This document shows positions 8,198-20,306 of a stretch of 64,000 nt of DNA, one piece after another. The stretch covers positions 62,001 through 126,000 of the forward strand of contig NZ_JAGMUJ010000084.1 in the NCBI RefSeq assembly GCF_019049255.1. Reading direction: 5' to 3'. How positions within the stretch are numbered: position 1 is the stretch's first letter; each line of letters starts with the position of its first letter. Source of the stretch: Streptomyces sp. AC558_RSS880 (GTDB lineage Bacteria; Actinomycetota; Actinomycetes; Streptomycetales; Streptomycetaceae). The notes below the pieces were generated by a model, which was not told the DNA's origin, did not search any database, and was given only the letters and a program-made list of their open reading frames with translations. A program made the position numbers and the translations under genes.

Positions 8198-9367
8198 TCA
8201 GGCGTCGAAGTCGAGGGTGATCTCGGGGGTGCGCGGCCGGGCCCGGCAGACGAGGGTGTAGCCGGCGGCGCGGTCCCGCTCGTCCAGGGCGTGCTGGCGG
8301 TCCGCCGTCACCTGACCGGACAGGACCTTCGCGCGGCAGCTGCCGCACACGCCCTCACGGCAGGCGTACGGCACGTCGGGGTGGGCGCGCAGCAGCGCGT
8401 CGAGGAGGGCCGGGTCGTGCGGCAGGACGGTGGCGGCACGGCGGCGCCCGTCGAGCAGGGCGGTGACCCGGGCCTCCCCCGCCTCCGGTACCGGTCCGGT
8501 CGTCTCCGGTACCGGTCCGGTCGTCTCCGGTGGCCGTGGTGCCGTGCCGCCGGCCGTGAACAGTTCCCAGCGGACGAGCGACGGATCGGCTCCCTCGTCG
8601 GCCAGGACCCGCCGTGCGGTGTCGATGAGGCCGGGGGGTCCGCACAGGGCGAACGTGGTGTCCCGGCCGGGACGGGCGTCCACGGCCGCCAGCAGGCGGC
8701 GCAGCCCGGCCGCGTCCAGCCGCCGCGTGAGCAGGCCGCCCCCGCTCCCCGGGTCCTCACGGGTCAGCACGTACAGGACGGTGAGGCGGTCGACGAACTC
8801 GTCCTTCAGCTCGGCCGCTTCGTCGGCCAGCAGGGCGTCGGCGGAGGTGCGGACCGAGTGGACGAGGCTGACGCGGCAGGCCGGGTCCCGGCGCAGCGCA
8901 TGGGCGGCCATCGGGGCCAGGGGAGTGATGCCGGTGCCGCCCGCGAGGAGGACGTGGTGGGCGCCGGGCAGCTCCGGCAGGGCGAAAGTCCCGGTGGGCG
9001 GGGAGAGTTCGAGGTGGTCGCCGGGGGCGAGCCGGGTGGTGGCGTGCTCGCCGAAACCGCCGGGGCCGGCCCGTCCGATCACCAGGCGGAGCGTCTCGGG
9101 TGCGTGCGGCGGCGGGCAGACCGAGTAGCTGCGGCGCAGTACGGCGCCGGCCCGGCGGTGCCGGACGGTGACGTGCTGGCCGGGGTGGTGGGTGAAGACG
9201 TCGCGCAGTGCGGCGGGCACGTTCAGGGTGACGGCCACCGTGTCGGCGGTCAGGTGACGGACCTCGGTGACGTCGAGCGGGTGCCAGCCGGTGCGGCGGG
9301 GCGGGCCGGCCGGTGCCTCGTCGGGGGAGGCGGGCGGGATGGTCGCGGTGTCCACGGTGTGTCTCAC
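8198..9367 (-). CDS. antL: PaaE-like ferredoxin reductase of the oxygenase (AntL)
   Basis: 389 aa from a GTG overlapping the stop of antK (GTGA). An N-terminal FAD-binding barrel (RRSYSVCPP, about residues 94-102) and an NAD(P)-binding domain (LLAGGTGITPLAPM; FALCGPPGLID) precede a plant-type 2Fe-2S domain (ACREGVCGSCRAKVL plus a later Cys in TLVCRA). It should pass electrons from NAD(P)H to the di-iron oxygenase AntH. The linker before the ferredoxin domain contains a repeated TTGPVPE heptapeptide, encoded by a 21-bp direct repeat. Phenylacetate catabolism is excluded as the role by the surrounding antimycin genes. Confidence 0.92.
   Translation of the reverse strand: MRHTVDTATIPPASPDEAPAGPPRRTGWHPLDVTEVRHLTADTVAVTLNVPAALRDVFTHHPGQHVTVRHRRAGAVLRRSYSVCPPPHAPETLRLVIGRAGPGGFGEHATTRLAPGDHLELSPPTGTFALPELPGAHHVLLAGGTGITPLAPMAAHALRRDPACRVSLVHSVRTSADALLADEAAELKDEFVDRLTVLYVLTREDPGSGGGLLTRRLDAAGLRRLLAAVDARPGRDTTFALCGPPGLIDTARRVLADEGADPSLVRWELFTAGGTAPRPPETTGPVPETTGPVPEAGEARVTALLDGRRRAATVLPHDPALLDALLRAHPDVPYACREGVCGSCRAKVLSGQVTADRQHALDERDRAAGYTLVCRARPRTPEITLDFDA
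8483..8530. repeat. 21-bp direct repeat inside antL
   Basis: Two exact 21-bp copies starting at 8483 and 8504, plus the first bases of a third at 8525. They encode the repeated Thr/Pro-rich linker between the NAD domain and the ferredoxin domain of AntL. The copy number is likely to vary between strains by slippage without breaking the frame. Confidence 0.8.
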
Positions 9368-9888
9368 AGTGCGGTCAGGTGGGGGAAGGGCTCGCGGCAC
9401 GCCGTGCACCACAGCACCGACTGGCAGCGGGAGGGCCCGAAGGGGCTGTGCGGCCGGGTGGCCCGTGAGCCGCAGTGCGGGCAGGGCACCGCGACCGGTT
9501 CGACGGTGACCGGGCCGGCGGGGGCCGGGGACACGGGCGGGGCGATGCCGTGCGCGGCGAGCTTGCGCCGCCCCTCGGGGGTGACACGGTCCGTCGTCCA
9601 GGGCGGCGTCAGGACCTGCCGGACACGGCCGTCGGGGTGGCCGCAGTCGGCCAGGACGTCCCGTACCGCGGCGGTGATCTCGGGCAGTGCGGGGCAGCCC
9701 AGGTAGGTGGGTGTGATCTCCACCTCCAGCACGCCGTCGGCGCCCGGCGCGACGGAGCCCACCACGCCGAGGTCACCCAGGCCGATCACCGGCAGTTCCG
9801 GGTCCAAAAGCGCCTCCACCCGCTCGCGCACCTCCTCGGCGGAGCGGCGGGCCGTGGCCGGCCCGCTCACCGGGTTCCCCCCGCTCAC
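9364..9888 (-). CDS. antK: PaaD-like oxygenase maturation protein (AntK)
   Basis: 174 aa from a GTG overlapping the antJ stop (GTGA). The N-terminal two thirds is a MIP18/DUF59-type domain (ALLDPELPVIGLGDLGVV; TYLGCPALPEI). The C-terminus is a four-Cys zinc-ribbon (CPHCGSR ... CQSVLWCTAC). In PaaABCDE systems PaaD is thought to help assemble metal or Fe-S centres rather than to catalyse directly. It lies between antJ and antL with overlapping stops and starts, so stoichiometric coupled translation is likely. Confidence 0.9.
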   Translation of the reverse strand: MSGGNPVSGPATARRSAEEVRERVEALLDPELPVIGLGDLGVVGSVAPGADGVLEVEITPTYLGCPALPEITAAVRDVLADCGHPDGRVRQVLTPPWTTDRVTPEGRRKLAAHGIAPPVSPAPAGPVTVEPVAVPCPHCGSRATRPHSPFGPSRCQSVLWCTACREPFPHLTAL

Positions 9889-10700
9889 CAGGTGCCTCCG
9901 GGGAACTGCCGCCGCACCGACTGCAGTTCGGCGATCAGCGGGCCGAACTCCTCGGTGTGCAGGCCCGAACGGCCTCCCGTGGCCGACCAGGTGGGTGCGG
10001 GCACGGTGAGGCCCGCCTCGGTGACGACGCCGGTGACGCGCTCGAGCCATGTCTCGCGCAGGGGTGCCGGTGAGGGCGCGGCTCCGGACGCGGCCAGGCG
10101 GCGCAGTGGGCCGTCCTCCTCGAAGAGTTCGCCGGTGTACGGCCACACCCGTTCCAGGCCGTGCTGCATGCGGCGGGCGCTCTCCTCGGTGCCGCGTCCC
10201 AGGGTCACCGTCCAGCGGTCCGCGTGCAGCCGGTGGAAGGCGACCTCCTTGGCGGCGCGCGCCCCGAACGCGGCGAGTTCGGGGGTGGCGCGGTGCGCGA
10301 GCGTCTCGTAGTACAGGACGGCGTAGTGGGTGTAGGCGAGCTGACGGGCCACGGTCGTCGCGAAGTCCCCGTTGGGGAGTTCGGTCAGCAGGGCGTTGGT
10401 GAACTCGCGTTCCGAGCGGGTGTAGGCGAGGTCGTCCTCGGTGCGGCCGGTTCCGTCGAGCCGTCCGGCCCGGGTGAACAGGGTGCGGGCGTGGCCGATG
10501 AGGTCGAGGGCGATGTTGGACAGGGCCAGGTCCTCGTCGACGGTCGGCGCGCGGGTGATCCACTGGCACAGGCGCTGCCCGAGGACGAGGGCGTCGTCGC
10601 CGAGGCGCAGGAGGTGCCGGGCCAGGTCGGGGTCGGTGGACGGCCCTTCGCCCGGCAGGGGGCCGGGGCGCACCGCCGGGAGGTCACTCGTGGTGCTCAC
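9885..10700 (-). CDS. antJ: PaaC-like structural subunit of the oxygenase (AntJ)
   Basis: 271 aa, ferritin-like helical subunit. PaaC-family features are LRLGDDALVLGQRLCQWITRAP (about 31-52) and DLALSNIALDLIGHARTLF. In the family this subunit forms the alpha/beta-like core with PaaA and stabilises it, having lost its own metal site. It overlaps antI by 17 bases and antK by 4. It should work with AntH on anthranilate held on AntG. Confidence 0.9.
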   Translation of the reverse strand: MSTTSDLPAVRPGPLPGEGPSTDPDLARHLLRLGDDALVLGQRLCQWITRAPTVDEDLALSNIALDLIGHARTLFTRAGRLDGTGRTEDDLAYTRSEREFTNALLTELPNGDFATTVARQLAYTHYAVLYYETLAHRATPELAAFGARAAKEVAFHRLHADRWTVTLGRGTEESARRMQHGLERVWPYTGELFEEDGPLRRLAASGAAPSPAPLRETWLERVTGVVTEAGLTVPAPTWSATGGRSGLHTEEFGPLIAELQSVRRQFPGGTW

Positions 10701-10995
10701 CTTCGGGGCCTTTCTCGGTCAGCGGCGCGTAGTGCTCGGGGTGGCGGTACGGCTTGTGGCGGGCGCCCGCGAAGTACGGGTCGCGTTCGTCCGGGGGGAC
10801 CGTGTGCACGGCGTCGGAGCGGACCACCCACAGCGACAGGGGTTCGCCCCGGCGCGTGTACAGGTCGCGGGCGGCGGCCAGCGCCGCGTCCGGGCCGGCC
10901 GCGCGCACCGACCCCGCGTGCTGGTGGGCCAGGCCCCGGCGGGCCCGCAGGAAGACCTCCCAGGACGCCGGTGCGTCCTCCGGAGCCCCGCTCAT
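10684..10995 (-). CDS. antI: PaaB-like small subunit of the oxygenase (AntI)
   Basis: 103 aa; its ATG overlaps the antH stop (ATGA). Features of PaaB proteins are WEVFLRARRGLAHQHAGSV near the N-terminus, then ARDLYTRRGEPLSLWVV. PaaB bridges core complexes in phenylacetyl-CoA epoxidase and is needed for activity there. Its presence shows that a full five-component system is encoded, not just an isolated di-iron protein. Confidence 0.9.
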   Translation of the reverse strand: MSGAPEDAPASWEVFLRARRGLAHQHAGSVRAAGPDAALAAARDLYTRRGEPLSLWVVRSDAVHTVPPDERDPYFAGARHKPYRHPEHYAPLTEKGPEGEHHE

Positions 10996-11999
10996 GCGTC
11001 CTCTCCTGTCGTCGTGTCCGTCCGGGCGGCGTACGCGGCGGCGGCCCGACGGACCCAGGCGCCGTCCTCGTGCGCGGCCCTGCGGTGCGCGATCCGCTGC
11101 CGCGCCCAGTGGGTGTCGTCGCCCAGTGCCTCGCGGTAGGTGTCCCAGTCGATCGGGGTGAAGTCGTAGTGGCCGCGTTCCTCGTTCCAGCGGATCGCCG
11201 GGTCGGGCAGCGTCAGGCCGAGGCGTTCGGCCTGGGGCACGCACTGGTCGACGAAACGCTGGCGCAGTTCGTCGTTGGTGTGGCGCTTGATACCCCAGGC
11301 GATCGCGCGGCGGGAGACCGCGGCGCCCAGCGCGGCGGTCCGCGCGTCGGCGCCGCCCGCCTCGGTGTCGGGCGGCCCGAACATCAGCGCCACGGCCGGC
11401 AGCCACCAGCGGTTCACCGCGTCCTGCGCCATCTCCTTCTGCTGTGGCGTCCCCTCGCACAGGGCGCGCATCAGGTCGTAGCCCTGCCGCACGTGGAAGG
11501 CCTCCTCCTGGCAGACGCGGCGCATCGCCCGGGCGTACGGCCCGTAGGAGGTGCGGCACAGGGGGGCCTGGTTGATGACGGCGGCACCGTCCGTCAGCCA
11601 GGCGATGGCCCCGGTGTCCGCCCAGGTCAGCGCGGGGTGGTTGAAGGTGGCGGAGGCGCGCTGCCGACCGTGGTGCAGGGCGTCCAGCAGGTCGGCGCGG
11701 TCCACGCCGAGCGTCTCGGCGGCGGAGTACAGGTACAGGCCGTGACCGGCCTCGTCCTGGACCTTGGCGAGGAGGACCGACTTGCGGTGCAGGGACGGGG
11801 CGCGGGTGAGCCAGGCGCCCTCCGGCTGCATGCCGATGATCTCGGAGTGGGCGTGCTGGGCGATCTGGCGGACCAGCATGCGGCGGTATCCGTCGGGCAT
11901 CCAGTCGCGCGGTTCGACCGTCTCACCGCCGGCGATGAGCGCGTCGAAGCGGGCGAGCAGCTCGTCCTCGTCCGCGGCGGTGGTGGTCGAGGCGCTCAC
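10992..11999 (-). CDS. antH: PaaA-like di-iron oxygenase catalytic subunit (AntH)
   Basis: 335 aa from the GTG at 11999. The start was chosen because the following residues (ETVEPRDWMPDGYRRML) align with the usual N-terminus of PaaA. Conserved family blocks carrying the probable iron ligands are IAQHAHSEIIGMQPEG, LLAKVQDEAGHGLYLYSAAE and RRVCQEEAFHVRQGYDLM. In antimycin biosynthesis AntHIJKL act on anthraniloyl-AntG to give 3-aminosalicylate, a ring oxidation with group migration. It has only a weak ribosome site of its own. A 31-codon leader frame with a good AAGGAG overlaps its start codon (GTGA), so initiation is probably coupled to that leader. Confidence 0.92.
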   Translation of the reverse strand: MSASTTTAADEDELLARFDALIAGGETVEPRDWMPDGYRRMLVRQIAQHAHSEIIGMQPEGAWLTRAPSLHRKSVLLAKVQDEAGHGLYLYSAAETLGVDRADLLDALHHGRQRASATFNHPALTWADTGAIAWLTDGAAVINQAPLCRTSYGPYARAMRRVCQEEAFHVRQGYDLMRALCEGTPQQKEMAQDAVNRWWLPAVALMFGPPDTEAGGADARTAALGAAVSRRAIAWGIKRHTNDELRQRFVDQCVPQAERLGLTLPDPAIRWNEERGHYDFTPIDWDTYREALGDDTHWARQRIAHRRAAHEDGAWVRRAAAAYAARTDTTTGEDA

Positions 12000-12091
12000 C
12001 GGGTACCGCCCGGGCGTCCGGTGAACGCCGGGGCGGTGCCGTGCTGCGGGCACCGTCCCGGGGTCCGGGCCCGTACCGGCTGCCTGGGCAC
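11996..12091 (-). CDS. Putative 31-aa leader peptide coupled to antH
   Basis: A GTG at 12091 lies 8 nt after a perfect AAGGAG (12105-12100). It opens a 31-codon frame (begins with PRQPVRARTPG, rich in Arg, Pro and Gly) that ends in TGA at 11998-11996, overlapping the antH GTG as GTGA. An in-frame ATG at 12097 is only 2 nt from the AAGGAG and is a poorer start. No other good ribosome site serves antH. The likely role is translational coupling, or attenuation through its Arg and Pro codons; a functional peptide is possible but there is no evidence for one. Confidence 0.5.
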   Translation of the reverse strand: MPRQPVRARTPGRCPQHGTAPAFTGRPGGTR

Positions 12092-12105
12092 GCGCATCAC
12101 TCCTT

Positions 12106-12322
12106 CGGCTCGGGACCGCCCGCGCGGGGCGGGCGGGGCGGGTGGCTTCGTTGCGGTAAGAGGCCGGGCGCGCGGCCCCGCTATCCCCGCCGCACGAGGT
12201 TCGGGCGCGTGACAAAGCTCACGGACCGGCCCGGGGAGTGGGACCGGGCCCCACCCGCCTCTTCAGGGGGTGACAGTCGTACACCGCGCGGCGGCCGGCA
12301 CGCCGAGGCGAAAGGGGAAACC
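12106..12322. promoter_or_regulatory. Divergent promoter region antH / antG
   Basis: Short region between the leader frame of antH (-) and antG (+). In other antimycin clusters the antGF and antH operons are the direct targets of the AntA sigma factor, so both start sites should lie here. I see a GTGA/TCAC inverted repeat at 12209-12222 and a GCCTCTT element upstream of each gene on its own strand, but cannot assign -35/-10 boxes with certainty. Confidence 0.5.
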
Positions 12323-12571
12323 ATGAGCACCATCAGGGAGTTGCTGGTCGAACTCACCGGTACGGCCGAGTACGCCGACCAGGTCGGCGACGACGTCGAC
12401 CTGGCCGCCAGCGGCATCGACTCCGGGGACCTGGTGCGCCTCGTCCTCCTGGTGGAGCAGCGGCTCGGCGTGGAGATCACCGCCCAGGACATGGAGGAGC
12501 TGCGCACGATCGGCGACTACGAGCGCTTCGTGGCCGAGCACGCGGTCGCCGGTGCGAGCGGCGGTGCGTGA
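12323..12571 (+). CDS. antG: Stand-alone acyl carrier protein (AntG)
   Basis: 82-aa carrier protein. The phosphopantetheine Ser is Ser34 in ASGIDSGDLVRL, followed by a helix typical of carrier proteins (VEQRLGVEI). It holds anthranilate, loaded by AntF, while AntHIJKL oxidise the ring, and then hands 3-aminosalicylate to AntC. The ATG follows AAAGGGGAAA. Its TGA shares a base with the antF ATG (TGATG), so the two are translated together. Confidence 0.93.
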   Translation: MSTIRELLVELTGTAEYADQVGDDVDLAASGIDSGDLVRLVLLVEQRLGVEITAQDMEELRTIGDYERFVAEHAVAGASGGA

Positions 12572-14055
12572 TGTGGCTGACGCAACTGCTGGAGCGCAAC
12601 CGCCAGTGCCGGCCCGGCCGGACCGCGCTGGTCGACGAGGAACGCAGCGTCACCTGGGCCGAGTTCCACGACCGCACGCTGGAACTGGCACGCGGGCTGG
12701 CCGAGTTGGGCATCGAGCGGGGCGACCGGGTCGCCGTGCTCTCCAAGGACCGGATCGAGGTCCTGGAGAGCTACTTCGCGCTGGCCCGGCTCGGTGCGCT
12801 GTTCGTGCCGCTGAACCACAGCCTGGCCGAGCCCGAGGTCGCCGGGATCGTCGAGCGCGTCGGCGCGGTGGCGGTCCTCGGTGAGTCCGAGCTGCTGGAC
12901 CGGCACGCCGAACTGCCGGCGTCGGTGCGGATCCGGCTGGCCTTCGACAAACCCGCCTTCGCGGCGCTGGGCACCCTGGCCGCCGGACGGGACCTGCCGG
13001 ACGTCGCCGACACCGACCCGATCGCCGTGCTGCACACCTCGGCGACCACCGGGCAGGCCAAGGGCGTCGTCGTCGACAGCGCGTCGTTCCGGGCCATCGC
13101 CCTGGGCTGGCTGGTGATGGCCCGCCCCACCGACGACATCGTCATGGTCAACTGCTGCCCGCTGTACCACGGCAGCATGGTCGTGTCCCTGACCTACCTG
13201 GCGGCCGGCGCGACGGTCGTGCTGATGCCCGGCTTCACCCCGCAGCGGGCGCTGTCCGCGGTGGAACGGCACCGGGCCACCCACATGTGGCTGGTGCCGC
13301 AGATGCTGCGCTTCATGCTGCAGGCCCGGGCGTCCCACCGTGCCGACCTGTCCTCCCTGCGGGAGGTCCTGTACGGGGCCGCCCCCATGCCGCTCGACGT
13401 CTACGCGGACGCGGTCGAGCGGCTCGGCTGCGGCTTCCGGCAGGTGTACGGCATGACCGAGGTGGGCGGCCCGTTCGTCACGCTCGGCCCCGACGAGCAC
13501 CCCGCCCCCGGGGACGTCACCGTCCGTATCCCGTGCGGGCGGGTCATACCGGGCATGTCAGCCCGCGCGGTGGACGAGGGCGGCCGGGAGCTGCCGCCCG
13601 GCGGCACCGGGGAGATCGTGGTGCGCGGGCCGGGCGTCATGCGGGGCTACTGGAACGACCCGGAGGCCACCCGCGAGATCACCCTCGACGGCTGGATCAG
13701 GACGGGCGACCTCGGCTTCATGGACGACGAGGGCCGCATCAGCCTGGTGGACCGCACGAAGGACGTGATCATCCGCGCGGGCCAGAACGTCTACCCCTCG
13801 GAGATCGAGCGCGCCCTGATGACCCACCCGGCGGTCCGGGACGCGGCGGTCGTCGGGATGCCCGACGAGGACTACGGCGAGGTGCCGCTGGCGTACGTGG
13901 CCCTGGAGCCGGATGCGGAAACGGGCGCGGCGGCGCTGCTCGCGCATGTCGCGGGACTGCTCGCCCCGTACAAGCGCCCGCGGCGGGTGGAGTTCGTCGA
14001 GCAGGTGCCGCGCAATCCCGCCGGGAAGATCGTCAAGAAGCTGCTGCGGGTGTGA
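12571..14055 (+). CDS. antF: Acyl-CoA-ligase-family anthranilate-activating enzyme (AntF)
   Basis: About 494 aa, complete ANL-superfamily adenylating enzyme. Core motifs are LHTSATTGQAKGVV (about 150-163, A3-like), VYGMTEVGGPFV (about 294), RTGDLGFMDDEG (about 378) and the C-terminal Lys region NPAGKIVKKLL. It activates anthranilate as the adenylate and loads it onto AntG. A general fatty acyl-CoA ligase could look like this; the overlap with antG and the pathway context decide the role. The start used is the ATG overlapping the antG stop rather than the adjacent GTG at 12568. Confidence 0.92.
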   Translation: MWLTQLLERNRQCRPGRTALVDEERSVTWAEFHDRTLELARGLAELGIERGDRVAVLSKDRIEVLESYFALARLGALFVPLNHSLAEPEVAGIVERVGAVAVLGESELLDRHAELPASVRIRLAFDKPAFAALGTLAAGRDLPDVADTDPIAVLHTSATTGQAKGVVVDSASFRAIALGWLVMARPTDDIVMVNCCPLYHGSMVVSLTYLAAGATVVLMPGFTPQRALSAVERHRATHMWLVPQMLRFMLQARASHRADLSSLREVLYGAAPMPLDVYADAVERLGCGFRQVYGMTEVGGPFVTLGPDEHPAPGDVTVRIPCGRVIPGMSARAVDEGGRELPPGGTGEIVVRGPGVMRGYWNDPEATREITLDGWIRTGDLGFMDDEGRISLVDRTKDVIIRAGQNVYPSEIERALMTHPAVRDAAVVGMPDEDYGEVPLAYVALEPDAETGAAALLAHVAGLLAPYKRPRRVEFVEQVPRNPAGKIVKKLLRV

Positions 14056-14059
14056 GCGC

Positions 14060-14755
14060 GTGCGGCGGCAGGTGGCGGACGGTGACGTGTCCGCGCTGCG
14101 TCCGCTGCCGGCCGTCGCCGGGCTCGGTCCGGGCGTCGCGGCCGTCTCGGAGCCGTGTCCGCAGCCGGCCGGGCCCGCCGAGGCGGCCGCTGCGGCGTCG
14201 ATGCCGCCGAAGCGCCGGCTGGAGTTCCTGGCCGGGCGGCGGGCCGCCCGCCGGGCCCTGCGCGCGGTGGGGCCGGAGTGCGGTGAGATCCCGCGTTCGG
14301 GACGGCTGCCGGTGTATCCGCCGGGCCGGGCGGCGTCGATCTCGCACAGTGCCGGGACCGCCGTCGCCGTGGCCCGCGCCCCGGGCCGGGACCTGCCGCT
14401 CGGCTGCGACCTGGAGCCGCGGCCCCTCCCCCGCGACGCGGCCCGTCTGGTGCTGCGCGCGGACGAGGAGGCACTGCTCGATGACGAGGAGATGCCGCTC
14501 GGTGCGGGTGCGGCCTGGTCGGTGACGGAGCTGTTCTCCGCCGAGGAGGCCGCGTGGAAGGCCCTGGACGTGCCGGAGAGCGGCTGCCGGGCCGGACCGG
14601 CGGGGAGTCCGCGGGACCTGCGGGCGTCCCCCTGCGGGGACGGCCTGCGCGTCTGCTTGCGCACGGATCCCGCCCACGCCGTGCGGGTGCGGGTGGTACG
14701 CGTCGGGGCGGGCGTGTTCGGCTACGTCGTCGGCCGGGCCGGCGCCCGCGGCTGA
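14060..14755 (+). CDS. antQ: 4'-phosphopantetheinyl transferase (AntQ)
   Basis: 231 aa, Sfp/EntD-type. Visible family motifs are SISHSAGTAVAV (about 95), the magnesium-binding GCDLEPR (about 114) and FSAEEAAWKAL (about 157), where the family has (F/W)xxKEAxxK. It converts apo carrier domains of AntG, AntC and AntD to the holo form. The GTG at 14060 is 4 bp after the antF stop, so it forms an antGFQ operon. Only long-form antimycin clusters contain antQ. A strong hairpin follows immediately. Confidence 0.9.
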   Translation: MRRQVADGDVSALRPLPAVAGLGPGVAAVSEPCPQPAGPAEAAAAASMPPKRRLEFLAGRRAARRALRAVGPECGEIPRSGRLPVYPPGRAASISHSAGTAVAVARAPGRDLPLGCDLEPRPLPRDAARLVLRADEEALLDDEEMPLGAGAAWSVTELFSAEEAAWKALDVPESGCRAGPAGSPRDLRASPCGDGLRVCLRTDPAHAVRVRVVRVGAGVFGYVVGRAGARG

Positions 14756-14762
14756 CCCCGTG

Positions 14763-14801
14763 CTTCCCCCTCCCCGGGGCATCGTCCCGGGGAGGGGGAA
14801 G
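14763..14801. terminator. 16-bp hairpin terminator after antQ
   Basis: Perfect 16-bp stem (14763-14778 with 14786-14801) and a 7-nt loop. It lies between the convergent antQ (ends 14755) and the small gene ending at 14816, so it probably terminates both. Confidence 0.85.
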
Positions 14802-14815
14802 TCGTTCGTACCGGG

Positions 14816-15010
14816 TCAGCGCTCCGGCGTACCGCCGTCCCGGTAGGAGCGCCGCACCGCGTCGGCGGCCTTGTCGGTCCGGGCGTCGTACTTGTCGCCC
14901 GTCCGCTGGTCGACCGCTCGCTCGGCGCCCGCGACGCCCTTGTCGGCCTGGTCGGGATGGCCCTTGGCCATCCGCTTGGCCTTGTTCATCATGTCGCCCA
15001 GCTTGCCCAT
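14816..15010 (-). CDS. MT0933-like small basic 'antitoxin' family protein
   Basis: 64 aa, very polar and helical, of the type annotated as MT0933-like antitoxin (N-terminus MGKLGDMMNKAKRMAKGHP, later ADKGVAGAERAVDQRTGDKY). Members are common in actinobacteria and are often not paired with any toxin; none is seen here. It has its own GGAGGTG ribosome site. It lies between antQ and antE, where it has no evident role in antimycin synthesis, so it may be an insertion into the cluster. Confidence 0.65.
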   Translation of the reverse strand: MGKLGDMMNKAKRMAKGHPDQADKGVAGAERAVDQRTGDKYDARTDKAADAVRRSYRDGGTPER

Positions 15011-15108
15011 GGGACACCTCCCGGAAGTACACGTGCGTCGTACCCCGCCGCAGGTACCCCTCCGGCCGAGCGCGAATCACCCGGCCCCGCGCACCGCCGC
15101 CCCGTCCC

Positions 15109-16338
15109 TCATCCCCGGTCGCCCACCCGTGCGGCCATGTTCCCCGCCGGGTGCCGGTTGTCGTGGATGAGCTGGTGGGCGATGCCTATCTCGTCGAAAT
15201 CGAAGGTCCGGGACAGGCACGGGTCGATGATCCCCTGGTCGATCAGCCGGGTGACCTCCCGTGCCTCGCGGGCGGTGGCGACGTGCGAGCCCTGCAGGCG
15301 CTTCTGCCGCATCCACAGGAAACGCAGGTCGACGTCGCCGTTGTAGCCGGTGGTGCCGCCGCACAGGACGACCATGCCGCCGTTGTCGCACAGGTACAGG
15401 GACGTGGGGATGGTGTCGGCGCCGGAGTGCTCCAGCACGATGCGCGGGCTGCGGCGCTCGCCGAGCACCTCCCAGAAGGCCCGCCCGAAGGCGCGGGCCC
15501 CCGACAGCCAGCGGCCCATCGCCTCGTCGTCGGAGGTGTCCGGGAGCCGCCCCCAGTGGTCGAACCGGCGCCGGTCGATCCAGCCCTCGGCGCCCAGTTT
15601 GAGGCAGAACTCGCCGCGTTCCTCGCTGGAGACGACCGCGACGGGGATGCCGCCGACGTGCCGGACGAGCTGGATGGCGATGCAGCCCAGTCCGCCGGCG
15701 CCTCCCCAGATCAGCACCGGGTCGCCGGGGCGCACCGTGTGCGGCGGCCAGCCGAAGAGCTGGCGGTAGGCGGTGGCCGCGGTCGCCATGTAGCAGGCGG
15801 CCTCCGCCCAGGACAGCCGGGCGGGCTTGGGGTGGCACATGTAGTCGTCGACGACCGCGAACTGGGCGAAGGAGCCGTAGTTCTCCTCGTACCCCCACAC
15901 CCGCTGGCTGGTGGACCAGGTGGGGTCGCCGCCGAGGCGGATGTCGTCGGCCTTCTCGTCCCAGCGGTTGGCGAGGACGACGACCTCGTCGCCGAGCTTC
16001 ACGCCGCGTACGTCCTCGCCGACCGCCCACACGATCCCGGACAGGTCGGAGCCGCCGATGTGGAAGTCCTCGGTGGCGCCCGCCTTCTGCCGGGCGGCGA
16101 TCACGTCGAGCGGCGAACCGAGCGCCGCCCAGACGTTGTTGTAGTTGATGCCGGCCGCCATCACCTTCACCAGGACCTGTCCGCGCCCCACGGGCGGGAC
16201 GTCGACCACCTCGGTCCGGAAGGCGTCGACGGGCTGTCCGTAGCGCTCACGGCGGATCAGCGAGGCGTACATCCGCCGGGGTGCGGTGCCGATCTCGGGC
16301 GCGTCGCCGAGTTCGTAGAGTTCCTGGGTCGCTTTCAC
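15109..16338 (-). CDS. antE: Crotonyl-CoA carboxylase/reductase (AntE)
   Basis: 409 aa from a GTG with AGGAG 8 nt upstream. It is a medium-chain reductase with a GroES-like start (GINYNNVWAALGSPLDVI), NADPH motif (LIWGGAGGLGCIAIQL, about 200) and the CCR signature GYEENYGSFAQFAVVDDY. It reductively carboxylates 2-enoyl-CoAs to ethyl- or longer alkylmalonyl-CoA, which AntD uses; relaxed specificity explains the C7 alkyl variants of antimycins. It begins 65 bp after antD, probably on the same antCDE transcript. Confidence 0.93.
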   Translation of the reverse strand: MKATQELYELGDAPEIGTAPRRMYASLIRRERYGQPVDAFRTEVVDVPPVGRGQVLVKVMAAGINYNNVWAALGSPLDVIAARQKAGATEDFHIGGSDLSGIVWAVGEDVRGVKLGDEVVVLANRWDEKADDIRLGGDPTWSTSQRVWGYEENYGSFAQFAVVDDYMCHPKPARLSWAEAACYMATAATAYRQLFGWPPHTVRPGDPVLIWGGAGGLGCIAIQLVRHVGGIPVAVVSSEERGEFCLKLGAEGWIDRRRFDHWGRLPDTSDDEAMGRWLSGARAFGRAFWEVLGERRSPRIVLEHSGADTIPTSLYLCDNGGMVVLCGGTTGYNGDVDLRFLWMRQKRLQGSHVATAREAREVTRLIDQGIIDPCLSRTFDFDEIGIAHQLIHDNRHPAGNMAARVGDRG

Positions 16339-16403
16339 GCTGGTTCTCCTCAACGCGTGCTCAAGAGTGCTCAAGGGTGTTCGAGGGCAAGGGGAAGGGC
16401 GGT

Positions 16404-20298
<3,895 letters not shown>

Positions 20299-20306
<8 letters not shown>

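Noticed and set aside
8198..11999. Phenylacetate catabolic operon (paaABCDE)
   Set aside because: No phenylacetyl-CoA ligase or ring-opening paa genes are nearby, and the genes are embedded with antG, antF and antM; they are the AntHIJKL oxygenase.
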